NCBI RefSeq assembly: GCF_001422445.1
Contig: NZ_LMNA01000005.1
Location: 1 to 64,000, forward strand
Length of the DNA stretch: 64,000 nucleotides
Source of the DNA: Pseudorhodoferax sp. Leaf274
GTDB lineage: Bacteria; Pseudomonadota; Gammaproteobacteria; Burkholderiales; Burkholderiaceae_C
Direction: 5' to 3'
The notes under the pieces were generated by a model. That model saw nothing but the letters and a program-made list of their open reading frames with translations, did not search any database and was not told where the DNA came from. Of this stretch, positions 53,852-62,872 are shown in pieces (the stretch's first letter is position 1; the number at the start of each line of letters is the position of its first letter). A program made the position numbers and the translations under genes.

Positions 53852-55411
53852 TCAGCTGGTCGAACACGCGAAGCTGGCTGCGTCGTTCACGTCACCGCTG
53901 CCCTTGTAGCGCGGATAGGCCGGGTACTTGCAGAGCGGCCGGGCGACGGTGGTGGCGCCGCCCGCATCGAGCTTGCGGTGCACCAGCGCTTGCGCCGACG
54001 CCGGCGTGCCCTGCTCCACCCACGTCGCCACCGCCTTCAGCAGATCGACCTTGTCGGGCCCGGCGCCGCCGAAGCAGTGGCCCACACCCGGCGCCATGAA
54101 CAGCTCGACCGTCTGGTCGGCCCGGGCCTGGCCCAGCGAGGCGACGACCTTGTCGTAGTAGCGCGCCGTGTCGCGCGCGCTGACCGATGAGTCGGTCGTG
54201 CCGTTCCACAGGATCAGCTTGGCGCCGCGCGCATTCAAGGCAGCCAGGTTCGGGTCGAAGGCCTGGAACATGCCGCCGACCACGCCCATGCGCGGCAGCC
54301 AGTCGTCGTAGTTCCAGGCGAGCGTGTCGTAGCTGGCGTCCTGCGTGATGAAGGAGCGCACGAAGCCGTCCGAGAACAGGCCCTGCACCGACGTGCCGCC
54401 CAGCGCCGCGCTGGGCCAGATGTACTCGCCCCAACCCTTGGCCGCGTTCTCGGCGCCGGGGTTGTAGCCTGGATGCGACCAGGCGCCATCGGCCGTGGCA
54501 ATGGCCGAGGTCACGGTGTTGACGGTGGCGATCTGCGCGTCGGACAGGCAGGTGTCGCCGGTGTCCGCACCGGCCGCGCAGCGCAGCGGCGCCGCGTCGT
54601 AGTGGCAGGCCTCGGGCTTGGAGATGATGCCGTCGGCCACGCCGTCGAGCCCGTCGCATTGGGCCAGCACCGCATTCGCGAGCAGGGTCTGCTTGGCTTC
54701 GTTGAGCGTGTTGGCCGGCGTGCGCACCTGCTTGGAGATGCGGTTGAACTGCATGAACAAGCCCATGATGTTGCCGGCCGGCGCACGCGCAACGATGCCG
54801 TCGAAATCCTCCGGGTAGCGTTGGGCCAGCGTCAGCGCGTCGTGCCCGCCCATCGAACAACCCTCGAAGTAGCTGCGCGAAGCGGCCGTGCCGAAGAAGC
54901 TGGCGACCAGCGCCTTGCCCGGGGGCAGCGCACGGTGCTCCGAGCGGTAGGTGAAGTCCGCCAGCTGCTCGGGATTGAGCGCGAAGGTGGCCTTGAAGTA
55001 GTCGAGGCCGCGCGCCCCCGGGTAGTCGTAGCCGCCGTTGGTGCCGAGCGTCGCGTAGCGCTCGCTGAGGATCGACGGGCTGAACTGCTGGTCGGTGGCA
55101 ACCGGCATCGCGCCGTCGAAGCCGCCGCCGCCGAGGAACGCGATCTTGCCGTTCCAGCCGCTGGTCGGCATGCGGGCCTCCAGGCGCAGGGTCGAGCCAT
55201 CGAGCCGGGCCTGCACCACGCAGGCCTCGGGCTGCGCGCCGGTGGCGGCCACCACCTTCGCCTCCTGCACGGTGGCGCCGCCGCTCAAGGTCTTGCCTGT
55301 GAGCAGCGGGCACTGTTCGGCGAGCGTCAGCTTGGGGGCGTCGTCGTCGCTGCCGCCGCAGCCGGCGCAGGCCAGCACGGCGATCAAGGAAGCACTGAGG
55401 GCGATCTGCAT
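53852..55411 (-). CDS. tannase/feruloyl esterase family lipoprotein
   Basis: A 519-residue secreted esterase of the tannase/feruloyl esterase family. The N terminus (MQIALSASLIAVLACAGCGGSDDD) looks like a lipoprotein signal with a modified Cys at 15 or 18. The catalytic Ser is in EGCSMGGHDAL, the acid in LILWNGTTDSS, the His in GVGHCFGG. The family hydrolyses esters of hydroxybenzoates and hydroxycinnamates and includes MHETase. GGAGA precedes the ATG at 55411; a longer start lacks a ribosome site. With the MFS transporter upstream, I infer extracytoplasmic ester cleavage followed by uptake of the acid. Confidence 0.87.
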   Translation of the reverse strand: MQIALSASLIAVLACAGCGGSDDDAPKLTLAEQCPLLTGKTLSGGATVQEAKVVAATGAQPEACVVQARLDGSTLRLEARMPTSGWNGKIAFLGGGGFDGAMPVATDQQFSPSILSERYATLGTNGGYDYPGARGLDYFKATFALNPEQLADFTYRSEHRALPPGKALVASFFGTAASRSYFEGCSMGGHDALTLAQRYPEDFDGIVARAPAGNIMGLFMQFNRISKQVRTPANTLNEAKQTLLANAVLAQCDGLDGVADGIISKPEACHYDAAPLRCAAGADTGDTCLSDAQIATVNTVTSAIATADGAWSHPGYNPGAENAAKGWGEYIWPSAALGGTSVQGLFSDGFVRSFITQDASYDTLAWNYDDWLPRMGVVGGMFQAFDPNLAALNARGAKLILWNGTTDSSVSARDTARYYDKVVASLGQARADQTVELFMAPGVGHCFGGAGPDKVDLLKAVATWVEQGTPASAQALVHRKLDAGGATTVARPLCKYPAYPRYKGSGDVNDAASFACSTS

Positions 55412-55458
55412 GGTGGTTGTCTCCGTCATTGGATGGGTTGTGTGAGCGCGTCCGGCCC

Positions 55459-56892
55459 TCAGCTGAAGCTGACGACCTTGCCAGGGTTGAAGATGTTCTG
55501 CGGATCGAACGCCCGCTTGACCGAGCGCATCAGCGCCACCGCATGCGCGCCGTGCTCCTCGACGAGGTACTGCATCTTGTGCAGGCCCACGCCGTGCTCA
55601 CCGGTCGATGTGCCGCCGTGCCCGAGCGAACGCTGGACCAGCCGGTGGCTGAATGCCTCCGCCGCAGCCACCTCATCGGGTGCGTCGGGATCGACCAGCA
55701 CCAGGCAATGGAAGTTGCCGTCGCCGACATGGCCGAACACCGGCGCCAGCAGGCCATGGGCAGCGATGTCGTCGAGCGTCTCTTCGACGCAGCTGGCCAG
55801 CGCGGACAAGGGCACGCAGGCGTCGGTCGTCATGCTGCGGCTGCCGGCCTTGAGTTGCAGCGAAGCGAAATAGGCGTGGTGGCGCGGCGTCCACAGGCGC
55901 GAGCGCTCTTCCTGCAGGCTGGCCCACTGGAACGCGCCGCCGCCGTGGCCGCTGGCGATCTCGCGCACCACCGCGGCCTGCTCGTCGATCTGCGCCTGGC
56001 TGCCCGCGAACTCCAGAAACAGCGTCGGCTTCTCGGCCAGCGTGGTGCGGCTGTGTGCGTTCACGGCCTGGATCGTCAGCGCATCCAGCATCTCCGCGCG
56101 GGCCAGCGGCACGCCGAGCTGGATCGACTCGATGACGCAATCCACGGCGGCCCGCACGCTCGGGAAATGCACCACCGCGGCGGCCACGACTTCGGGGTGG
56201 GGGTGGATGCGCACCGTCGCCTCGGTGATGAGCCCGAGCGTGCCTTCCGAGCCGCAGAAGAGCTGCGTCAGGTTGTAGCCCGCCGAGCTCTTGCGCGCGT
56301 GCGATGCGGTACGGATGACCTCGCCCTGCGCCGTCACGACCGCCAGGCTCACGACGTTGTCGCGCATCGTGCCGTAGCGCACGGTGTTGGTCCCGGAAGC
56401 AGCGGTTGCCACCATGCCGCCGATGCTGGCGTCGGCGCCGGGGTCCACCGAGAAGAAGAAGCCGGTGCCTGCCAGCGCCGCATTCAGCTGGTTGCGCGTG
56501 GTGCCCGCCTGCACCGTGGCCGTCAGGTCGTCGGTGCGGATCGCCAGCACTTCGTTCATCTGCGAGAAGTCGATGCACACGCCGCCCTCGACAGCCAGCA
56601 GGTGGCCTTCGATCGACGAGCCGACACCGAAGGCGATGACAGGCACCCGCTCGGCCGCACAGGCCTTCACCACGAACGCTGCTTCGTCGGTGTCGTGCAC
56701 GAAGACGACGGCATCGGGCGGCTGCGGGCGGTAGCTCGACTCGTCGCTGCCGTGCTGCAGCAGCACGCTGTCGGCGGTGGAGAGGCGCGCCGCGAAGCGG
56801 CCCCGCAATGCCGCGAGCAGTTCGGCAGAGGGTGCGCGGCGGCGGGTACCAGCAGCAGACGGGCGCACAGGGTCCATCACATGAGCGTTCAT
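55459..56892 (-). CDS. FAD-linked oxidase, D-lactate/glycolate dehydrogenase-like
   Basis: A 477-residue flavoprotein of the GlcD / D-lactate dehydrogenase (VAO) family. The N-terminal FAD-binding domain shows AVVFVHDTDEAAFVVKACAAERVPVIAFGVGSSIEGH, DPGADASIGGMVATAASGTNTVRYG and GSEGTLGLITEATVRIHP; the C-terminal cap has GHVGDGNFHCLVLVD and GTSTGEHGVGLHKMQYL with metal-site residues. It oxidises a 2-hydroxyacid to a 2-oxoacid. It lies between the MFS and tannase genes, with gaps of 57 and 47 bases, and so is in one likely transcript. Exact substrate unknown. Confidence 0.88.
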   Translation of the reverse strand: MNAHVMDPVRPSAAGTRRRAPSAELLAALRGRFAARLSTADSVLLQHGSDESSYRPQPPDAVVFVHDTDEAAFVVKACAAERVPVIAFGVGSSIEGHLLAVEGGVCIDFSQMNEVLAIRTDDLTATVQAGTTRNQLNAALAGTGFFFSVDPGADASIGGMVATAASGTNTVRYGTMRDNVVSLAVVTAQGEVIRTASHARKSSAGYNLTQLFCGSEGTLGLITEATVRIHPHPEVVAAAVVHFPSVRAAVDCVIESIQLGVPLARAEMLDALTIQAVNAHSRTTLAEKPTLFLEFAGSQAQIDEQAAVVREIASGHGGGAFQWASLQEERSRLWTPRHHAYFASLQLKAGSRSMTTDACVPLSALASCVEETLDDIAAHGLLAPVFGHVGDGNFHCLVLVDPDAPDEVAAAEAFSHRLVQRSLGHGGTSTGEHGVGLHKMQYLVEEHGAHAVALMRSVKRAFDPQNIFNPGKVVSFS

Positions 56893-56949
56893 GACGTCGA
56901 TTCCTATCAGGGGATGAAGCCGCGCGCAGGCCGCCCGCGGCAGGTCGCG

Positions 56950-58278
56950 CTAGCGCGTCGAGGAATTGAGGGGCTGCTTCGGCGGTTTGACCAGCAACAC
57001 CAGCACGGCGCCGATCACCAGGAATGCCGCCAGCATGTGCAGGCCCGCATCGGTGCTCTTCGTCGCGTCCTTGATCAGGCCGATCATGAACGGCGCGGAG
57101 AAGCCCGAGAGGTTGCCGAACGAGTTGATGAGGGCGATGCCCGCCGCCGCAGCAGCACCGCCCAGGAACGCGGTCGGCATGCCCCAGAACACGGGCAGCG
57201 TGGACATGATGCCCATCGTCGCGATGGTCAGGCCGACCATCGACAGGGTGGCGTTGCCGTGCATCGCCACGCTCATCAGCAGGCCCGCGGCACCGACGAC
57301 AGCGGCGATGGCCGAGTGCCAGCGGTGCTCGAGCCGGCGGTCCGCGCTGCGTGCTGTCAGGTACATCGCGACCACGCCGAAGGACCACGGAATCGCGCTG
57401 AGCAGGCCGATGTCGAGCGCGCCCTTCACCCCGATGGCCTTGATGATGCTGGGCAGCCAGAACGAGATGCCGTACAGGCCCGACACGAAGCAGAAGTACA
57501 CCAGCGCCAGCAGCCACACCCGGCCATTGGACATCACGCTCCAGATGCTGACCTCGGCTTTGCCGGTGCCTTCCGCCGCGATGTCACGGGCGACCAAAGC
57601 GCGTTCGTCGGGGCTCAGCCAGGCGGCGTCCTTGACGCGGTCGTCGAGATAGCGCCAGACCAGCACACCCAGCGCGGCGGTGGGCAGGCCCTGCAGCAGG
57701 AACATCCATTGCCAGCCTTGCCAGCCGTTGACCCCGGCCATGCCCTGCAGGATCCAGCCCGAGATCGGCCCGCCCAGGATGCCGGCGAACGGAATGGCGG
57801 CCAGGAACAGCGAAGTCGCCTTGCCGCGGCGCGCAGCCGGGTACCAGTAGGTGAGGTACAGGATGATGCCGGGGAAGAAGCCGGCTTCGGCCGCGCCCAG
57901 GAAGAAGCGGATCACGTAGAACGTCATCGGCGAGTTCACGAACATCGTGGCGGCCGACAGCAGGCCCCAACTGATCATGATCCGAGCGATCCAGCGGCGC
58001 GCCCCCACCTTGTGCAGGATCACGTTGCTCGGCACTTCGAACAGGAAGTAGCCGATGAAGAAGATGCCGGCGCCCAGGCCGTACACCGCTTCGCTGAACT
58101 GCAGCGCGTCCTGCATCTGCAGCTTGGCGAACCCGACGTTGACACGGTCCAGGTAGGCCGCGATGTAGCAGACGAACAGCAGCGGGATCAGACGCCAACT
58201 GACCTTGCGGTAGACCGCGTCGGCGGCCGAGAGAGAAGTGCTGCCGCCATGTGGCGGTGACAGAGTCGTGGATGTCAT
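56950..58278 (-). CDS. MFS transporter, anion:cation symporter family
   Basis: A 442-residue major facilitator with about twelve hydrophobic helices. The family mark LFVCYIAAYLDRVNVGFAKLQM, the loop FEVPSNVILHKVGARRWIARIMISWG and AAEAGFFPGIILYLTYWYP are those of the ACS group that imports phthalate, hydroxyphenylacetate, tartrate and other organic anions. It is the first gene of the FAD oxidase / tannase / LysR run. AGGCAAC precedes the ATG. The following 240 bases up to the IS remnant contain no recognisable gene. Confidence 0.9.
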   Translation of the reverse strand: MTSTTLSPPHGGSTSLSAADAVYRKVSWRLIPLLFVCYIAAYLDRVNVGFAKLQMQDALQFSEAVYGLGAGIFFIGYFLFEVPSNVILHKVGARRWIARIMISWGLLSAATMFVNSPMTFYVIRFFLGAAEAGFFPGIILYLTYWYPAARRGKATSLFLAAIPFAGILGGPISGWILQGMAGVNGWQGWQWMFLLQGLPTAALGVLVWRYLDDRVKDAAWLSPDERALVARDIAAEGTGKAEVSIWSVMSNGRVWLLALVYFCFVSGLYGISFWLPSIIKAIGVKGALDIGLLSAIPWSFGVVAMYLTARSADRRLEHRWHSAIAAVVGAAGLLMSVAMHGNATLSMVGLTIATMGIMSTLPVFWGMPTAFLGGAAAAAGIALINSFGNLSGFSAPFMIGLIKDATKSTDAGLHMLAAFLVIGAVLVLLVKPPKQPLNSSTR

Positions 58279-58519
58279 CGTGTTGCCTCGGATGGTTCTG
58301 CTCGGCCTGCATGGTCGATCCGCGCCCCCGTAGGGCCTATCGGGTTAACTCGCGAAATGCATACCGATGGGAGAACGTGCCATCTCGGGCCGAGATGCCG
58401 GCAGTCATCCCTGCGGACGCAGCTCACGAATGGTGGCGCGTAACAATGGAGATGCGCGCACAGCCCAGGACCGCACACGTGACCGCACATATGACCGGAC
58501 ACTTGTTGCCAACGTGGTC

Positions 58520-59259
58520 ACGCACCGCGCGCTTGCAGGTGTCTCGCAGCGGCTATGGCCAATGGCGCGTGCGCCTGCCAGTCCCAGCACACTGGCCAAC
58601 CAAGCGCTGGACGTCAAGGTAGCGGCCATCCACGATGCCAGTCGCCGAAGCTATGGCCGTACTCGGATCGTTCGCAAGCTGCGCCAGCAGGGCGAAGTCG
58701 TCAGCGCCGAGCGAGTGCGAAGCTTGCCGGTGGCGCCGAATCTGCTGGATCGGCGCTTTGATGGTTGGCAGCGTGACCAGGCATGGGTAGCGGACATCAC
58801 GTACGTGCCCACCGCAGGGGGCTGGCTGTAGTTGGCCGCCGTGATGGACTTGGCAGGTCGGCGCATCGTAGGCTGGTCGATGTCCGAGACTATCGATGCC
58901 ACGCTGGTGTGCACCGCCTTGAAGTCGGCATGGTGGCTGCGCAATCCTGCCAAGGGGCTGCTGGTCCACACCGACCGGGGGTCGCAGTATGCCGGTGGGC
59001 GCTACCGGGCGCTGGCCGCCGAACTAGGCATCACGACGTCCATGAGCAGGAAGGTCAACGCCTGGGACAACGCTCCCATGGGAGCTTCTTCAAGACGCTG
59101 AAGGTCGAGCGCATCCATCCGGTACGCTATGACACGCGGGCGCAGGCCAGACTAGCCATCGTCGATTGGATAGAGGGCTGGTACGACCGCCAGCGCCTGC
59201 ACTCGGCCAACGGCTTCCTGCCTTCGGTGATCTGGGAGAACACCCGTTTAGATGCATGA
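58520..59259 (+). pseudogene. IS3-family OrfB transposase, multiply broken
   Basis: DDE integrase-type transposase fragments in several frames: LQVSRSGYGQW (to ~58560), then a second frame ANQALDVKVAAIHDASRRSYG to LRQQGEVVSAERV, a direct join to LPVAPNLLDRRFDG that skips about 40 family residues, and WVADITYVPTAGGWL followed by TAG at 58829-58831 where Tyr is usual. After HTDRGSQYAGG the frame shifts by a one-base loss at NAPMG, hitting the catalytic Glu codon, and FFKTLKVERIHPVRYD to TRLDA continues in another frame. At least two frameshifts, a nonsense codon and a deletion. Confidence 0.8.
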
Positions 59260-59289
59260 CTTGCTGTACGTGGAAACGAGGCAAGGTCA
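58520..59289 (+). mobile_element. IS3-family insertion sequence remnant
   Basis: The right part of an IS3-type element. Its right end GGAAACGAGGCAAGGTCA (59272-59289) looks like the terminal inverted repeat of this family. No matching left end is present; the sequence upstream of 58520 holds no OrfA. Only the degraded OrfB described separately remains, so the copy cannot move by itself. Confidence 0.65.
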
Positions 59290-59394
59290 CGTGGATCAAT
59301 CGAATTTACTCAGAGTCCCAGAAACCCGAAATCTGTTCACCCCTGCGTTTGCCTCTGCGTTTACCCCTTGGGGCTTTCAGCCAGGCCGAAGAAC

Positions 59395-59424
59395 AAAAAA
59401 GCACTTAGCGTTTCCGCTAAGTGC
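59395..59424 (-). terminator. rho-independent terminator after tRNA-Val
   Basis: On the minus strand a perfect 10-bp stem (GCACTTAGCG / CGCTAAGTGC, four-base loop) is followed by six Ts. It lies 19 bases after the tRNA 3' end, the expected place for the tRNA-Val transcript terminator. Confidence 0.88.
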
Positions 59425-59443
59425 TTCATTGATCTACCAAATT

Positions 59444-59520
59444 TGGTAGGCGCGATTGGACTCGAACCAACGACCCCCACCATGTCAAGGTGGTGCTCTA
59501 ACCAGCTGAGCTACGCGCCT
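59444..59520 (-). tRNA. tRNA-Val (GAC)
   Basis: A 77-base tRNA with encoded CCA. Acceptor stem AGGCGCG / CGCGCCT, D arm with GCTCAGCTGGTTAGAGC, anticodon stem CCACC / GGTGG around loop TTGACAT giving anticodon GAC (valine, codons GTC/GTT), and T arm with GGTTCGAGTCC. It lies 59 bases after relA on the same strand and next to an IS3 remnant, a common setting because tRNA genes are insertion hot spots. Confidence 0.96.
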
Positions 59521-59579
59521 GTCGTAAGCCCACGATTATAGCCATGGTTTTTGGCTTCTGTCATCCGCGGCCCAAAAAT

Positions 59580-61832
59580 TTATCGGCGGCGCGCCGAGCG
59601 CACGCCCTGCACCTCGGCCACCACGCCGAGCACGCGGGCCAGCCGGGCGGCATCGGCGATCTCCACCGTGAAGGTCATCCAGGCCGTGCCCTTGACGGAT
59701 TGGGTCTGCACGCCGATGACGTTCATGCGCTCCTTGGTGAAGACCTCCGAGATGTCGCGCAGCAGGCCCTGGCGGTCGGCGGCCTCCACCGCCACGTCGA
59801 CCGGGTACACGGCAGCCACCTCCTTGCGCTGCTGGCCCCACTCGACCTCGATCACGCGCTCGGCGTTGCGGGCGGCCATCTCGCGCAGGTTGCTGCAGTC
59901 CGCACGGTGGATGCTGACGCCCTTGCCACGCGTGACGAAGCCGACGATGCCATCCGGCGGCGCGGGCTTGCAGCACTTGGCCAGCTGCGTCATCAGCGAA
60001 TCGATGCCCACCACCAGCACGCCGCCCTTGCTCGCGCCGCGCGCCTTGCGGAGCAGCGGCGCCTCGTCCTGCGGCGGCGCCGCCGGGCGCAGCAGCTGCT
60101 CGATGTTGCGCAGCGAGTACTCGTCCTTGCCGACGACCTCGAACAGTCCGTCGGCCGACTTGAAGCCCAGCTGGGTGGCGATGTCGTCGAGCTTGAGCGC
60201 GGTCTTGCCCTCGCGCTGCAGCAGCTTCTCGACGGCCTCGCGCCCGCGCGCCACGGTGGCATGCAGCGCGGCCGCGTTGAACCAGGCCCGCGCCTTGGCG
60301 CGCGCACGGTGGCTGGCCAGGTAGCCCAGGTCGGCATTGAGCCAGTCGCGCGAGGGCCCGCCTTCCTTGGCCGCCGTGATCTCCACGGTCTGCCCGTTCT
60401 GCAGCGGCGTGTTGAGCGGCACCATCACGCCGTCCACGCGCGCGCCGCGGCAGCGGTGGCCCAGGTTGGTGTGCAGCGAGTAGGCGAAGTCCACGGGCGT
60501 GGCGCCGGCCGGCAGCTCGACGATGGCCGCATTCGGCGTCAACACGTAGATGCAGTCGCTGAGCAGGTCGACGGGGCCGCTGGCCGGCAAGCCCTCGGGC
60601 CGCATGGCGCCCGACAGGTCGCGCTCCCAGGCCAGCAGCTGGCGCAGCACGGCGATCTTGGCGTCGTAGGCGCCGCTGGCCGAGACACCGGCATAGCCCT
60701 TTGCACCCGCCTCCTTGTAGGCCCAGTGGGCGGCCACGCCGTGCTCGGCGTGGTCGTGCATGGCCTGGGTGCGGATCTGGATCTCGATCGGCTGGCCCAG
60801 CGCGCCGCCGTCCAGCCGCGGCCGCACCACCGTGTGCAGCGACTGGTAGCCGTTGCCCTTGGGCTTGGCGATGTAGTCGTCGAACTCGCCCGGCACGGGC
60901 TGGAAGTGCGCGTGCACCCAGGCCAGCACGGCGTAGCAGTCGGCCACCGCCGGCACGATCACGCGCAGCGCGCGCACGTCGAACACCTGGCCGAAGTCCA
61001 GCGACTTGCCGCGCATCTTCTTGACGATGCTGTAGATGTGCTTGGGCCGGCCCTGCACGGTGGCGGCGATGTCCTGTGCACGCAGGTCGGCCTCGACCGC
61101 GCTGCGCAGCTGCGCCATGCCGGCTTCGCGCTCGACACGCTTTTCGTCGAGCAGCCGCGCCACCTCCTTGTAGGTCACGGGCTCCAGGAAGCGGAAGGCC
61201 AGGTCTTCCATCTCCCACTTGATCTGCCAGATGCCCAGGCGGTTGGCGAGCGGCGCGAACACCTGCAGCGACTCGCGCGCCATCGCCTCGGCCACGGGGG
61301 TCTTGCTGGCCGCATGCCAGCGCAGCGTCTGCAGCCGCGAGGCCAGGCGCAGCATGACCACGCGCAGGTCGCGCGAGAACGCCAGCAGCATCTTGCGCAC
61401 GGTCTCGGTCTGCACGCCGGCGTCGTCGACCAGGTGCGCGGACGACAGCGCGCCGCGCGACAGGCGCTGCACGCGCATGAGCTGCGTGGTCTCCACGGCC
61501 AGCGTCGCGAAGTTCTCGCCGAAGGCCTTGGCGATGACCTCGTGGGGCCGGTTCAGGTGCACGCAGGCATGCACGAGGTAGCTGGCGGCCTGCATGGCCT
61601 CGGAGCCGCCGACGTCGCGCAGGATGGTGGCCACGGCGTCGGCGTGGGCCAGCGTGTTCTCGCCCGAATCCAGCGTCTCGTCGGCGATCAGCGGCTCGGC
61701 GAAGGCGCGCGCGCGCGCCAGCGCATGGACCTGGTCGGCCAGGGTGCGTTCGCTGGCCGCGATCAGGTCGTTGACGGGAACGGGTGTGGTCAGGGGCCCG
61801 GAGGGCTGCGCGCTGGAAGCCTTCACCTGCAA
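59580..61832 (-). CDS. relA: RelA, (p)ppGpp synthetase
   Basis: A 750-residue RelA/SpoT-family protein making (p)ppGpp during amino acid starvation at the ribosome. The synthetase domain shows GRPKHIYSIVKKMRGK and KPKGNGYQSLHTVV; TGS (DCIYVLTPNAAIVELPAGATPVDFAYSLHTNLGH), a Cys-containing regulatory segment (LAKCCKPAPPDGIVGFVTRGKGVSIHRADC) and a C-terminal ACT domain follow. In the N-terminal hydrolase region the metal-binding HD is lost (LVHACVHL where LLHDxxED is usual), as expected for RelA rather than SpoT. It starts 4 bases after the upstream hydrolase gene. Confidence 0.94.
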   Translation of the reverse strand: MQVKASSAQPSGPLTTPVPVNDLIAASERTLADQVHALARARAFAEPLIADETLDSGENTLAHADAVATILRDVGGSEAMQAASYLVHACVHLNRPHEVIAKAFGENFATLAVETTQLMRVQRLSRGALSSAHLVDDAGVQTETVRKMLLAFSRDLRVVMLRLASRLQTLRWHAASKTPVAEAMARESLQVFAPLANRLGIWQIKWEMEDLAFRFLEPVTYKEVARLLDEKRVEREAGMAQLRSAVEADLRAQDIAATVQGRPKHIYSIVKKMRGKSLDFGQVFDVRALRVIVPAVADCYAVLAWVHAHFQPVPGEFDDYIAKPKGNGYQSLHTVVRPRLDGGALGQPIEIQIRTQAMHDHAEHGVAAHWAYKEAGAKGYAGVSASGAYDAKIAVLRQLLAWERDLSGAMRPEGLPASGPVDLLSDCIYVLTPNAAIVELPAGATPVDFAYSLHTNLGHRCRGARVDGVMVPLNTPLQNGQTVEITAAKEGGPSRDWLNADLGYLASHRARAKARAWFNAAALHATVARGREAVEKLLQREGKTALKLDDIATQLGFKSADGLFEVVGKDEYSLRNIEQLLRPAAPPQDEAPLLRKARGASKGGVLVVGIDSLMTQLAKCCKPAPPDGIVGFVTRGKGVSIHRADCSNLREMAARNAERVIEVEWGQQRKEVAAVYPVDVAVEAADRQGLLRDISEVFTKERMNVIGVQTQSVKGTAWMTFTVEIADAARLARVLGVVAEVQGVRSARRR

Positions 61833-61836
61833 CTCT

Positions 61837-62754
61837 TCACTTCAGGAATTCCACGACGGCCTGGCGCTGGTCGTCGGCCACCAGCGTGGGCGCATGGCCG
61901 ACACCGGCGAACTCCAGCAGCCGCGCGCGCGGGCCGCGCTGCGCCATCTGCCCGGCCGTCGCGCGCGTGAGCAGGTCGGAGTCGGCACCGCGCAGCAGCA
62001 GCGTGTCCGCCGCGATGCGGTCGTACAGCTGCCACAGCATGGCCTCGCCCTGCTCGGCCGCCTGCTGCGTCAGCGCGCCGAACGGCTCGGCGATGCGCGG
62101 GTCGTAGTGCAGCACCAGCGGGCCATCCGGCTCGCCGGCCACGGCAGGGCGCACCATGTGGCGCGACAGGTCCAGCCACTGCTGCGGGCTGTGCGGGCCG
62201 AAGCCGGTGGAAACGGCCCACATCGCGGCCGCCGCCTCTTCCAGCGAGGCATAGGTTCCGCCCTTGCCGAGGTAGGTGCCGATGCGCTGCAGCGCCTCCC
62301 ACTGCACCACCGGACCCACATCGTTGAGCACCAGCTTGCGCACGGGCGCCGGCAGCGGCAGGCCGGCCTGCCCTGCCACCACCAGCCCGATCAACCCGCC
62401 CATGCTGGTGCCGACCCAGTCCAGGCGCGCGATCGGCGCCTGCGCTTGCAGTTGCGCCAGCATGGCCAGCATGTCGCCCGCGTAGACCGGGATCTGGTAA
62501 TGCGCCGCATCGGCCAGCCAGTCGCTGCGGCCACGGCCCACCACATCGGGGCAGACCACGCGCACGTGCGGCGCCAGCATGCGTGCCAGCGCGTCGAAGT
62601 CGCGGCCCTGGCGCGACAGCCCGTGCACGCACACCACCACGTGCGGGTTGCCCGTGTCGCCCCACTGCCAGTAGGCCATGCGGTGGCTGTCCGCCGCGCC
62701 CGCGGCAGCGGCGGAACCAGGACAGACGACATGGTGCAGAACGGGAGCAGTCAT
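61837..62754 (-). CDS. alpha/beta hydrolase
   Basis: A 305-residue alpha/beta hydrolase with HG oxyanion region (VVVCVHGLSRQGRDFDALA), PDVVGRGRSDWL, nucleophilic Ser in DWVGTSMGGLIGL, and His near the end in FAGVGHAPTLVAD. No specific substrate is suggested. It directly precedes relA (4-base gap) and is likely co-transcribed. The 118 bases upstream to the SIMPL gene show no gene. Confidence 0.9.
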   Translation of the reverse strand: MTAPVLHHVVCPGSAAAAGAADSHRMAYWQWGDTGNPHVVVCVHGLSRQGRDFDALARMLAPHVRVVCPDVVGRGRSDWLADAAHYQIPVYAGDMLAMLAQLQAQAPIARLDWVGTSMGGLIGLVVAGQAGLPLPAPVRKLVLNDVGPVVQWEALQRIGTYLGKGGTYASLEEAAAAMWAVSTGFGPHSPQQWLDLSRHMVRPAVAGEPDGPLVLHYDPRIAEPFGALTQQAAEQGEAMLWQLYDRIAADTLLLRGADSDLLTRATAGQMAQRGPRARLLEFAGVGHAPTLVADDQRQAVVEFLK

Positions 62755-62872
62755 GGTGCGAAATTCGTTTGGAATGCGAGCGGCTGGCCCATCCTAAAGG
62801 ATAGGCGCCACGGTTGCGGCGCGCATCGCCTAGCAGGTCCGCCGAATGGCGTACGCCATCGGCCGCAGGCGG

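Noticed and set aside
55417-58260. Plus-strand open frame of ~947 codons
   Set aside because: Antisense to FAD oxidase and MFS genes, low-complexity Arg/His/Gln-rich translation; shadow of real genes.
59341-59376. Repeat of CTGCGTTT units as a CRISPR or tandem array
   Set aside because: Only two imperfect short units; no spacer-repeat structure. No CRISPR array was seen anywhere in the window.
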